19,173 nt of DNA from CAYZBM01 sp964476705 (GTDB lineage Bacteria; Pseudomonadota; Alphaproteobacteria; Rickettsiales; UBA6187). Positions 11,598 to 19,173 of this stretch are shown here, piece by piece. The notes beneath the pieces were generated by a model. The model searched no databases, was not told where the DNA came from, and was given only the letters and a program-made list of their open reading frames with translations. A program made the translations under genes and the position numbers. The DNA lies in assembly GCA_964476705.1 (NCBI GenBank), contig CAYZBM010000038.1, positions 1 through 19,173 on the forward strand, read 5' to 3'. Every line of letters starts with the position of its first letter. Position 1 is the stretch's first letter.

Positions 11598-14399
11598 TTA
11601 TGGTTTAGTGACAATAGGTGCTATTGGAGCCATCGGTGCGATAGGGGTTACAGTTTGTGGAGTTGTTAAAGCGGCTTTACTAGTTATATAGCTATCTAAG
11701 TCCCTAGTATCAATAGTTTTCTGGATATTATTAAGTGGACCTTTTACACTTATAGTTAGATTAACTTTTTTGCCAACTTCTGGAGCAAAAACTATAGTTG
11801 CAATACTACTGGTAACTAATTTATTTATATCTAAATTGCCTGAGAAAATTCCTCGAGAATAATCAGTTTCTAATAGTGCTGACTTAGTACTTAAAATATT
11901 CTTATCAATGGTTGCTTGGCCTTTAATATTGGTAAATAAAGTTTTCCCCTCCGCCAAACTTTGTTTAACTACTTTTTCCATATCAAGTACTGAATATAGA
12001 CTCCGCGCATTTTTAATAATTTCATTTATATTAAAATTGTCGATTAAGACATTAGCTGCAACAAAATCAACCGTACCTTTTAAGTTTTTTACCCATTCTA
12101 AAGTAGAATTGCCTACCGATTTAAAAGTTCCCGCAATATTAGCATAACCTGGGACATCTTTATCTATATTAAAAAATAAACTATATAGATCTTTTAGATT
12201 CATATTAGATAATTTAAATGACGAAGCCATAGATAGATTATCGGTCATTCCTATATTAGTTTGAATATTTATCTCACCTAAACCTAATTTGGCGGCAAAT
12301 GTTTTTATGCTAATAACTTTGTTGGCGATAACGGCATTAAATTTTACGTCTTTAAAAAGAAAATTTTTATGTTTAAGAGCTGTAAATTCAATATTTGTTT
12401 TGGCATTAAAATTGCCATATTCAATAAATTTAAAAGGATTATTTGACCATTTGATCTCTTTTAGTTCAGTATTTTTGTCTGAGTCTTCACTATCTTTCTT
12501 CCCTTCGTCGTTATTGCTCACAATAAAGGCTGAACTATCAAAACCTGGAGATTTAAAATCTAAATCAAATTCTGGTTTCTCACCATTAATAGATAATTTG
12601 AATCTACTTATAAAAGAGGCTTTTTCACCATTTAAAGTAATACGTTGAAGATTAAATACACCAGGGCTTAAAGCTATGGTGGCATTTATATTTTTAATTT
12701 TACTTTGATTATAAATTAGATCGTTAGCTGTTATATTTATGGCAGCATTATAATTAACTGTTCTAAGCCAAGAAGTGTCTATGTTAGCATTTTTATCATA
12801 AACTAACTGCTTGTCCATATAACTAGCAATTTTTTCAGTTAGATTATATTTATCAAAATCTATACTATCAATTTTAGTATCAATCATTACAAATGGAATC
12901 TTAGCTCTTGGTAAAATATTCATACTTCCGGTAATTAATGAGCGATCAACAGTGCCATAGATATCCGAAACTATAATTTTTTGTGGAGTTAGATTAACAT
13001 TACAACTAAAGAGAAAATCATTTAAATAATTATTCCCAGAATCAATTATATCGTAATTTAACCATTTGATTATTTCAGAAAATTTTTTCCCTTCCCATTT
13101 TATGCTTCCTATAAGTAATGGTCTCGTACCATTATGACTCATATTTCCACTAAATTCTAAGGTGGAATCTCCAGGAAGATTGGCCTCAAAACGATTTATT
13201 AGAAGATTACTATCAGCAACATCAATATCAATATTTAAATCTTTAATCTCATTTTTATTAAAAATGATTTTTTTAATTTCTAGATTAACTAATAAGGCTA
13301 GGGTTTTTGGAATATCTATATTATATGATGCACCTGTATTCTCAGTATTTACAGATGAATAATTACTATGCTCATTAGAATTGTAATCTATATGCTCAGC
13401 TTTTTTTTCTTTCTCGTATAAATTATCTATATTTAATAGGTCGACTACTGCATTTAATTCCCATTCAACCGGTTTATTTTTATCTAAGCTATAAAAAGCT
13501 TCCAATTCTGCAGAAGTTTTTAAATTATTTGAAGAGATTTTAATATTTTTAAAACTGGCATTCTTTTTATCAATTGTAAATTCACCACTAATATCAGCAG
13601 CTTCTTTTGAAGTTATAGCAGATAAAGAACTATTTAATGGGAAAAATATTTTAGCAAATTTACTCAAGTTATTTATTTTAGTTACTAGTTTGCCATCTAT
13701 ATGATATTCTTTTGTTATGTCGTATCTACCAGTAAATTCAGTATTAAAACTATCTGAACTTATATTTAATTTTATATCATCATGTTTTCTGGATTGTTTA
13801 GATTCAGAGTTGAATTTTACATAACTATCATTTAAATCAAATTTACCATCAACTATAAAAGCTCCAGTTTTTGGATCTATATTTAATTTAAAATCAACGT
13901 AATCTAAATTATAATGAGTATTATCAGAATGATAGGTTATATGAGCATTTTTAATGTCAATATTTTTAATAAACTTATTATCAATCAATTTATGTTGATC
14001 ATCTTGACTCAAAAAAACTGACCAATTATTACTATTATCTTTTAAAGTTTCTAATTCAAATAAAGGATCTACAAAACCTATATTCTTGATTACAATTTTC
14101 CCACTTAATAAGGCCATTGGTGAAAATTGAATATTTAAGACTTTAGTGCTAAGAAAGTTACTACTTATCGTATTTTGGCTAATATTAGGTATAGTTAGAT
14201 CATGAATTCTTAAAGTTGGTAAAGGTAAAACTTTTATTTCAATATTACCGTCTATCGTTGGAATAACGCCAGTATTTTTTTTAATTACATTAATAATTCT
14301 ACTTTTATAAAAGTTAAAATTAAATAATGACGGAACTATAAGCAGAGCCATAATTATGGTGCTTAAAAGAATTACAGATATAAAAGCTATTTTCTTCAT
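11598..14399 (-). CDS. asmA: AsmA-family envelope protein
   Basis: This is a 933-aa protein with one N-terminal membrane anchor (MKKIAFISVILLSTIIMALL, about 1-25) and a large, beta-rich periplasmic part. It begins like AsmA: FYKSRIINVIKKNTG, then TIDGNIEIKVLPLPTLRIHD and LLSGKIVIKNI. The C-terminal AsmA-type region is also visible: TVDFVAANVLIDNFNINEII, a helix, FTNIKGQATIDKNIL, DYSRGIFSGNLDINKL and LTISVKGPLNNIQK. Members of this superfamily are thought to bridge membranes and move phospholipids to, or shape assembly of, the outer membrane. It ends in a Pro/Ala/Ile-rich tail (TPIAPMAPIAPIVTKP). It is followed closely by the mnmC-like gene and is divergent from uvrD. Length is within the broad family range. 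Confidence 0.85.
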   Translation of the reverse strand: MKKIAFISVILLSTIIMALLIVPSLFNFNFYKSRIINVIKKNTGVIPTIDGNIEIKVLPLPTLRIHDLTIPNISQNTISSNFLSTKVLNIQFSPMALLSGKIVIKNIGFVDPLFELETLKDNSNNWSVFLSQDDQHKLIDNKFIKNIDIKNAHITYHSDNTHYNLDYVDFKLNIDPKTGAFIVDGKFDLNDSYVKFNSESKQSRKHDDIKLNISSDSFNTEFTGRYDITKEYHIDGKLVTKINNLSKFAKIFFPLNSSLSAITSKEAADISGEFTIDKKNASFKNIKISSNNLKTSAELEAFYSLDKNKPVEWELNAVVDLLNIDNLYEKEKKAEHIDYNSNEHSNYSSVNTENTGASYNIDIPKTLALLVNLEIKKIIFNKNEIKDLNIDIDVADSNLLINRFEANLPGDSTLEFSGNMSHNGTRPLLIGSIKWEGKKFSEIIKWLNYDIIDSGNNYLNDFLFSCNVNLTPQKIIVSDIYGTVDRSLITGSMNILPRAKIPFVMIDTKIDSIDFDKYNLTEKIASYMDKQLVYDKNANIDTSWLRTVNYNAAINITANDLIYNQSKIKNINATIALSPGVFNLQRITLNGEKASFISRFKLSINGEKPEFDLDFKSPGFDSSAFIVSNNDEGKKDSEDSDKNTELKEIKWSNNPFKFIEYGNFNAKTNIEFTALKHKNFLFKDVKFNAVIANKVISIKTFAAKLGLGEINIQTNIGMTDNLSMASSFKLSNMNLKDLYSLFFNIDKDVPGYANIAGTFKSVGNSTLEWVKNLKGTVDFVAANVLIDNFNINEIIKNARSLYSVLDMEKVVKQSLAEGKTLFTNIKGQATIDKNILSTKSALLETDYSRGIFSGNLDINKLVTSSIATIVFAPEVGKKVNLTISVKGPLNNIQKTIDTRDLDSYITSKAALTTPQTVTPIAPMAPIAPIVTKP

Positions 14400-14448
14400 G
14401 AGTTATTTAACTATAAAAACTATTGCGAGAAGCACTTTGCGCTGTTAC

Positions 14449-14479
14449 AAATTAAAAGTAATTAAAATTAAAAGTAATT
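14449..14479. repeat. Tandem 16-base direct repeats in the asmA-uvrD divergent gap
   Basis: AAATTAAAAGTAATT occurs at 14449-14463 and again at 14465-14479, one base apart, so the period is 16. The 150-base gap must hold the promoters for both genes. Tandem sites could bind a regulator, but AT-richness makes a chance or slippage origin possible. Confidence 0.5.
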
Positions 14480-14549
14480 TTTGTACAGATTACAAAGTAT
14501 AAAATATTTACTACCAAATATTCAACGACAATATCATGAAGTTTAGACA

Positions 14550-16787
14550 ATGCATAGTTTAGTAAGAGATATGAGCGATAATTTTGCTGCATTAAAAGAA
14601 AGCTTAAATCAAGAACAGCTGCTAGCGGTTGAAACCATAAGCGGTCCTGTGCTTGTCCTTGCTGGCGCTGGTACCGGTAAAACTAAAGTGTTAACCCATC
14701 GTGTGGCCAATTTGATACATAAAGGAATTTATCCTAGCGAGATACTAGTTGTGACTTTTACTAATAAAGCTGCAAAAGAAATGAAAGAACGCATTGGTTT
14801 ATTATTAAATAAAATAGAAATGCCTTATTTAGGAACTTTTCATTCAATAGCGGTAAAAATATTAAGGAAACATGGTGATTTATTAGGGTTACAAAGTAAT
14901 TTTACTATTATTGATAGTGATGATCAAATTAGAGTGCTTAAAACTTTATTAAAAGAATATAATATTGATGAAAAAAAACATCCAGCAAAAGAACTGGCTA
15001 ATATAATAAATCGCTGGAAAGATGCGGCTCTTACTCCAGACAAAGTAAAGCCTCATGAAAATGCTAGTTTTGCTGCAGGTAACGCCTTAACTTTATATAA
15101 AGAATATCAAAAGAGGCTTTTATCTTTAAATGCCGTAGATTTTGGTGATTTGGTACTGTTTAATTTAAATTTATTTTTGAATTATCCAAATGTACTTAAT
15201 GAATATCAACAAAGGCTAAAATATATATTAGTTGATGAGTATCAAGATACTAATATAGCTCAATATTTGTGGTTAAGAATTTTGGCGCAAAAGAACCAGA
15301 ATATTTGTTGTGTGGGTGATGATGATCAATCCATTTATAGTTGGCGTGGTGCCCAAGTTGCCAATATCTTAAAATTTGAAAAAGACTTTGTTGGCGCTAA
15401 AGTTATAAAATTAGAAAGAAACTATCGTTCTACCTCACAAATCTTATCGGCAGCTTCAAAACTTATTGCTCATAATAAAGGCCGATTAGGAAAAGTTCTT
15501 TGGACTGAAAAGAATGAAGGCACTCCTATAAAATTATGGTCTTTCTGGGATGATTTAGAGGAAGCTAATGCCGTATCTGATGAGATAGAAAGTTTAATAT
15601 TAAATAAAAATGTGGGACTCGAACAAATAGCTATATTAGTTAGAGCCAGTTATCAAACTAGATTTTTTGAGGAGAATTTGGTAAGCAGAGCCATTCCTTA
15701 TCGAGTTGTTGGTGGGTTACGCTTCTATGAACGGCAAGAAATTAAAGATATTATTGCCTATTTACGTTTAATCGAGCAACCTTATGATTTACTGGCCTTT
15801 GAACGAATTGCTAATACACCAAGGCGGGGTTTAGGTGCTGTAGGACTTGCTCAAATAATTAATACTGCGCGCAGTTATAATCTAACTATTATTGAAGCCA
15901 TTTCTAAATTAATTAAAGAAGATCATCTGCATGGTAAAGCCAAAATTGCCATGGAGATTTTTTGTAAACAATTAATTGTTTGGGATGAACAAAAAAATAT
16001 TATTTCCTTATCTGAACTTACTAATCTAGTATTAAAAGATTCGGGTTATTTATTAATGTGGCAAAATGATAAAAATATTGAAAGCGAAGGTCGAGTAGAT
16101 AACATCAAAGAATTAGTTAATGCCTTAGAAGAATTTAGCAATCTCCAAGAATTTTTAGAACATGTTAGCCTAGTTATGGATAGTGATAAAAACCATAATG
16201 AGCCAATGGTAAATATTATGACTTTGCATGCGGCTAAAGGTTTAGAATTTGATGCAGTCTTCTTGCCTGGTTGGGAACATGGCATCTTCCCTCATCAACG
16301 GGCTATAGATGACGCTGAAGGTGGCATTGAAGAAGAAAGAAGATTGGCTTATGTTGGAATTACTCGGGCTAAAAAATATGCTTATATTTCTTTTGCTTCT
16401 AGACGAAGAATTTATGGCCGTTATCAACAAAGTATACCATCTAATTTTATCAGAGAATTACCCGAAGATTGTTTAAGTCATAATTTTAATTTAAATAAAC
16501 AGCAAGATAATGAGTATAATGAAGATTATAGTGAGTATACTAAGCCTAATTATAAAAAATCCTATAATACTAATTATGAAGATTATAAAGCCCCTTTACA
16601 AACTGCACAAAAAGAAAAAACTACAGACAATAGCGTAATTGGCATTGGCTCAAGGATATTCCATATTAAATTTGGTTACGGCCGGGTTATTTCGCTCGAT
16701 GGCAAAAAATTAGAAATAGAGTTTGATAAAGCCGGGCGTAAAACCGTCATGAGTGAGTTTGTACAATTGGCAGGGATGGCGAGTTGA
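14550..16787 (+). CDS. uvrD: UvrD/PcrA-type superfamily 1 DNA helicase
   Basis: This 745-aa ATP-dependent 3'-5' helicase acts in nucleotide excision repair, mismatch repair and clearing of recombination intermediates. All SF1 motifs are visible: Walker A AGAGTGKT (38-45), Ia TFTNKAAKEMKERI (69-82), II VDEYQDT (228-234), III DDQSIYSWRGA (258-268), IV ERNYRS (289-294), V TLHAAKGLEFDAVFLPGWEH (from about 557), and VI EEERRLAYVGITRAKK (about 594-609). After a polar linker rich in Tyr, Asn and Lys, the C-terminus carries the small Tudor-like domain IGSRIFHIKFGYGRVIS ... FVQLAG typical of UvrD/PcrA. That domain and length exclude Rep. The start could be Met1 (14550) or Met8 (14571); neither has a strong ribosome site. 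It is transcribed away from asmA and converges on guaA. Confidence 0.94.
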   Translation: MHSLVRDMSDNFAALKESLNQEQLLAVETISGPVLVLAGAGTGKTKVLTHRVANLIHKGIYPSEILVVTFTNKAAKEMKERIGLLLNKIEMPYLGTFHSIAVKILRKHGDLLGLQSNFTIIDSDDQIRVLKTLLKEYNIDEKKHPAKELANIINRWKDAALTPDKVKPHENASFAAGNALTLYKEYQKRLLSLNAVDFGDLVLFNLNLFLNYPNVLNEYQQRLKYILVDEYQDTNIAQYLWLRILAQKNQNICCVGDDDQSIYSWRGAQVANILKFEKDFVGAKVIKLERNYRSTSQILSAASKLIAHNKGRLGKVLWTEKNEGTPIKLWSFWDDLEEANAVSDEIESLILNKNVGLEQIAILVRASYQTRFFEENLVSRAIPYRVVGGLRFYERQEIKDIIAYLRLIEQPYDLLAFERIANTPRRGLGAVGLAQIINTARSYNLTIIEAISKLIKEDHLHGKAKIAMEIFCKQLIVWDEQKNIISLSELTNLVLKDSGYLLMWQNDKNIESEGRVDNIKELVNALEEFSNLQEFLEHVSLVMDSDKNHNEPMVNIMTLHAAKGLEFDAVFLPGWEHGIFPHQRAIDDAEGGIEEERRLAYVGITRAKKYAYISFASRRRIYGRYQQSIPSNFIRELPEDCLSHNFNLNKQQDNEYNEDYSEYTKPNYKKSYNTNYEDYKAPLQTAQKEKTTDNSVIGIGSRIFHIKFGYGRVISLDGKKLEIEFDKAGRKTVMSEFVQLAGMAS

Positions 16788-16801
16788 TAGCAGCCAATAA
16801 T

Positions 16802-16841
16802 ATAGTCGGTTGTGAAGAAGTGTTTTTTTATAAAAAACACT
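16802..16841 (+). repeat. Dispersed 40-bp hairpin repeat, copy 2
   Basis: This matches the reverse complement of 16-55 at 39 of 40 positions. Its palindrome is AGTGTTTTTT (16819-16828), TAT, AAAAAACACT (16832-16841). It fills most of the convergent gap between uvrD and guaA and includes two bases of the guaA stop codon (16840-16842). With copy 1 it forms an inverted pair about 16.75 kb apart. Confidence 0.85.
16819..16841. terminator. Possible bidirectional terminator between uvrD and guaA
   Basis: A perfect 10-bp stem with a 3-base loop lies in the 52-base gap between two converging genes, where a shared terminator is expected. No extended T run follows outside the stem on either strand, but the stem arms themselves contain T runs. 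Function is inferred from position. Confidence 0.5.
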
Positions 16842-18390
16842 ATTCCCACTCAATAGTTCCTGGTGGTTTAGATGTAACATCATAAACTACGCGGTTAATT
16901 CCTTTAACATTATTAATTATTCGAGTTGCGGTATTGCGTAAAAACTCATGAGAGAAGTCGTAATAATCAGCGGTCATTCCATCTGTTGAAGTAACAGCTC
17001 TTAAAGCGCAGACATATTCATAAGTTCGGGCATCACCCATAACACCTACAGTTTTAACTGGTAGTAAAACTGCAAAAGCTTGCCAAATTTTGTCATATAG
17101 ACCATTTTTTTTAATTTCATCTAAATATACAGCATCTGCTTCTTGTAAAATAGCAATTTTCTTTTTGGTGATTTTACCCGGTATGCGAATTGCAAGGCCA
17201 GGTCCTGGAAATGGGTGTCTATTTACTAATTCTTCATGCATTCCCAATTGTTTACCTAATTCTCTTACTTCATCTTTAAATAATTCGCGTAATGGCTCAA
17301 TTAATTTCATGCCCATTTTTTCAGGTAAACCGCCAACATTATGATGTGATTTAATAGTAACTGCAGCATCGCCATGAACTGATACCGATTCTATAACATC
17401 TGGATATAAAGTACCTTGCGCTAAAAAATCAGCCCCGCCTAATTTATTAGCTTCTTCTTGAAAGACATCAATAAAAGTTTTACCAATTATTTTTCTTTTA
17501 GTCTCAGGATCAGATACTCCTTTAAGCAAAGATAAAAATCTTTCTGAAGCATCTTTCATATGAACTTTAATATGAAATTTATTAGCAAAACGTTCGGCAA
17601 CTAATCTACCTTCATCTTTACGTAAAAGTCCGGTATCTACAAAAATACATACTAGTTGATTACCAATAGCTTCATGTAATAAAGAGGCAACAACTGATGA
17701 ATCAACTCCCCCACTAATTCCACATAGAACGGTTTTATCACCTACTACTTCACGGATTTTTTTTACCTCTTCTTTTAAAAAAGATCCCATGGTCCAAGCA
17801 GCTTTTAAGCCTGCAACATTAAATAAAAAATTAGCAAATAATTTATGGCCATTCTCAGTATGAGTAACTTCTGGATGAAATTGTACTGCATAAATCTTCT
17901 TTTCTTCATTGGCAATAATCGCAAAAGGAGCCCCTTCTGATTCAGCAAGAACCACAAAATCTTTTGGTAAGCAAGTTACTTTATCACCATGACTCATCCA
18001 AACTTTAGCTTGATTATTTTTTTGCCATAAATCTTTAAATAAGGGTGATTCTTGTTTAATATTAATAAAAGCTCGGCCAAATTCACGATCTGTTGAAGAT
18101 TCAACCCTGCCTCCCAAAAGATCACAAATTAATTGCTGACCATAACAAATACCTAATATTGGTACATTCAGAGAAAATATAGTAGCATCTATTTTTGGGC
18201 TATGTTTAATAGTGACTGACGCAGGACCGCCTGATAAAATAATCGCTTGTGGTGCAAAATTATTTAGAAACTCTTGGTTAATTTTAAAATAAGGATGAAT
18301 TTCACAATAAACTTTTAGTTCTCTTACGCGCCTCGCAATTAACTGAGTTACTTGCGAACCAAAATCAATAATTAAAACTTTTTCTTGCAT
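16840..18390 (-). CDS. guaA: GMP synthase (glutamine-hydrolysing)
   Basis: This 516-aa enzyme converts XMP to GMP with glutamine and ATP. The N-terminal class I amidotransferase domain has the nucleophile in GICYGQQ (C82), and H172 and E174 in FHPEVTH. The ATP-pyrophosphatase domain has the P-loop SGGVDSS (226-232). The C-terminal dimerisation domain ends with the conserved VTSKPPGTIEWE. Later motifs such as HPFPGPGLAIRIPG and AVTSTDGMTADYYDFS are intact. I chose the ATG at 18390, giving MQEKVLIIDFGSQ, over an in-frame TTG at 18402. The last codon is followed directly by a TAG lying in the dispersed hairpin repeat. It starts 30 bases after the stop of the Rpn-family gene. Presence of guaA implies some guanine nucleotide synthesis from XMP. 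Confidence 0.97.
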   Translation of the reverse strand: MQEKVLIIDFGSQVTQLIARRVRELKVYCEIHPYFKINQEFLNNFAPQAIILSGGPASVTIKHSPKIDATIFSLNVPILGICYGQQLICDLLGGRVESSTDREFGRAFINIKQESPLFKDLWQKNNQAKVWMSHGDKVTCLPKDFVVLAESEGAPFAIIANEEKKIYAVQFHPEVTHTENGHKLFANFLFNVAGLKAAWTMGSFLKEEVKKIREVVGDKTVLCGISGGVDSSVVASLLHEAIGNQLVCIFVDTGLLRKDEGRLVAERFANKFHIKVHMKDASERFLSLLKGVSDPETKRKIIGKTFIDVFQEEANKLGGADFLAQGTLYPDVIESVSVHGDAAVTIKSHHNVGGLPEKMGMKLIEPLRELFKDEVRELGKQLGMHEELVNRHPFPGPGLAIRIPGKITKKKIAILQEADAVYLDEIKKNGLYDKIWQAFAVLLPVKTVGVMGDARTYEYVCALRAVTSTDGMTADYYDFSHEFLRNTATRIINNVKGINRVVYDVTSKPPGTIEWE

Positions 18391-18420
18391 ATTATCTACC
18401 AATTTATGTTGTTTTTTAAA

Positions 18421-19173
18421 TTATTTAATATTTTTTATTTTGTCTTCTGGTATTTGAGTTGCCACAGAAATTTCTGTTATAGGAATCCCAAGTTTTAGTA
18501 ATTTAGCGGCTATTTCTAAACGAGTCTTCTCTATACCTAATTTTTCACCTTCTTCTTTCCCGCGATTAAAAACCACCACTTTTGCATCTAGAATATCTCG
18601 TTCGTTTTTTTCTATTTGCTCATAAATACTTAATTCTTCTTTTGACCAATTAAGACTATTTAGCTGCTCAAAAGCTTTTTTGATAATCAGATCATCACCG
18701 ATCATTTTGGCTAATTCTTCCGGGTCAATATCTTCAGCATGATTTAAAAAATATAACCATTTTTCTATAATTGTATTTACTTGAGTTATTGTTTTTTTAA
18801 ATTTAGGTAATTCAATAAAAGTAAAAGAAAAATCTTCTAAATCATGCTCATAGGTTTCTTTATCTAAAATTATATGATGAGAGATACAAGCAGCTTTTTT
18901 GGGAAACATAATAAAATCAGTAATTGCTAAAAAAATTACTTCTTTAAGCTCGCTATAATTATCCCCAATTTGCAATTGCGAAGCATATAATTTAGCTGCA
19001 TAATATTGCGCGCGGTGGACAAAATTATTGTCATTAGCCACCTGCATCAGGGCTATATATTTGTTGCCATCTTGATCTTCACACAAAATATCAACTATAC
19101 TAGTTTTTTCTTTAATTATTTCAGGATCTAAAATCGGACTTAAAAATTTTACATCAGTAATTATTTTTTTACC
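18421..19173 (-). CDS. Rpn-family PD-(D/E)XK nuclease/transposase-like protein, 5' end beyond the window
   Basis: The frame is open to the right edge, so the gene is partial; 250 residues are visible. The beginning reads FLSPILDPEIIKEKTSIVDI then LCEDQDGNKYIALMQVA. This is the Rpn/PDDEXK core, followed by RAQYYAAKLYASQL, and it ends with the usual tail RGKEEGEKLGIEKTRLEIAA, KLLKLGIPITEISVAT. Known members are recombination-promoting nucleases related to transposases, and they are abundant in Rickettsiales genomes. The aspartate of SIVDIL is kept, but the position where the family has E in xEMQ is Leu here (ALMQ), so catalysis is doubtful. An internal TTG at 19086 is not the real start, because the family similarity clearly extends upstream. 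It lies just upstream of guaA on the same strand. Confidence 0.85.
   Translation of the reverse strand, partial: GKKIITDVKFLSPILDPEIIKEKTSIVDILCEDQDGNKYIALMQVANDNNFVHRAQYYAAKLYASQLQIGDNYSELKEVIFLAITDFIMFPKKAACISHHIILDKETYEHDLEDFSFTFIELPKFKKTITQVNTIIEKWLYFLNHAEDIDPEELAKMIGDDLIIKKAFEQLNSLNWSKEELSIYEQIEKNERDILDAKVVVFNRGKEEGEKLGIEKTRLEIAAKLLKLGIPITEISVATQIPEDKIKNIK

Noticed and set aside
12289..12648. 119-codon plus-strand open frame inside the asmA-like gene
   Set aside because: It is antisense to a clear long coding sequence and lacks a ribosome site or any recognisable motif.
14481..14509. Promoter for uvrD using TTGTAC at 14481 and TATAAA at 14498
   Set aside because: The spacer is 11 bases, too short for a sigma-70 promoter; AT-richness explains such matches.
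18391..18402. TTG start adding four residues to GuaA
   Set aside because: ATG 18390 gives the normal GuaA N-terminus and is the more likely start codon.
1..19173. CRISPR arrays, tRNA or rRNA genes, complete insertion sequences
   Set aside because: No regularly spaced repeats with spacers, no cloverleaf or TTCGA-type tRNA pattern, and no transposase with terminal repeats were recognised. The only transposase-like gene is the partial Rpn-family one.

Overview
The window is a very AT-rich stretch of bacterial chromosome. It mixes conserved housekeeping genes with short-motif, lineage-specific genes. The housekeeping genes are ubiA, hemW, rdgB, grpE, an MnmC-type FAD oxidoreductase, an AsmA-family gene, uvrD/pcrA and guaA. 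With an Rpn-type nuclease gene, ankyrin-like and Ser/Thr-rich hypothetical proteins, and many small hairpin repeats, this points to an intracellular alphaproteobacterium. Rickettsiales is most likely and Holosporales or a similar endosymbiont is possible. The taxonomic call is inference from gene content and base composition.

Layout. Positions 1-404 hold a terminator-like hairpin repeat and a small secreted four-cysteine protein that I read as a bufferin precursor (BufA1/DUF2282). It is divergent from ubiA (511-1380). Convergent to ubiA comes a minus-strand block: a 259-aa protein with ankyrin-like segments, a degraded copy of the 3' end of hemW, an unrecognised 486-aa protein, intact hemW and rdgB. 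After a strong terminator there is a 66-aa secreted two-cysteine peptide. A regulatory-looking gap then leads to plus-strand grpE.

From 6931 to 10272 is an accessory island of four minus-strand genes between grpE and mnmC. It holds a protein with a repeated Ser/Thr-rich segment, a coiled-coil-like gene broken at an (ATTT)4 repeat, a 452-aa protein whose layout resembles three mitochondrial-carrier (SLC25) modules, and a charged 217-aa protein. These look like candidate host-directed effectors. The carrier-like protein is the most interesting item in the window.

The right third is mostly housekeeping: an mnmC-like gene closely following an asmA-like gene (minus), uvrD/pcrA (plus), guaA (minus), and the 3' part of an Rpn-family gene that runs off the right edge and lacks its expected catalytic glutamate. 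A 40-bp hairpin repeat occurs in inverted orientation at both ends of the window (16-55 and 16802-16841). One copy carries the guaA stop codon.

All stretches without a gene are shorter than about 250 bases. They hold the hairpins, repeats and terminators listed. I saw no tRNA, rRNA, CRISPR array or complete insertion sequence.
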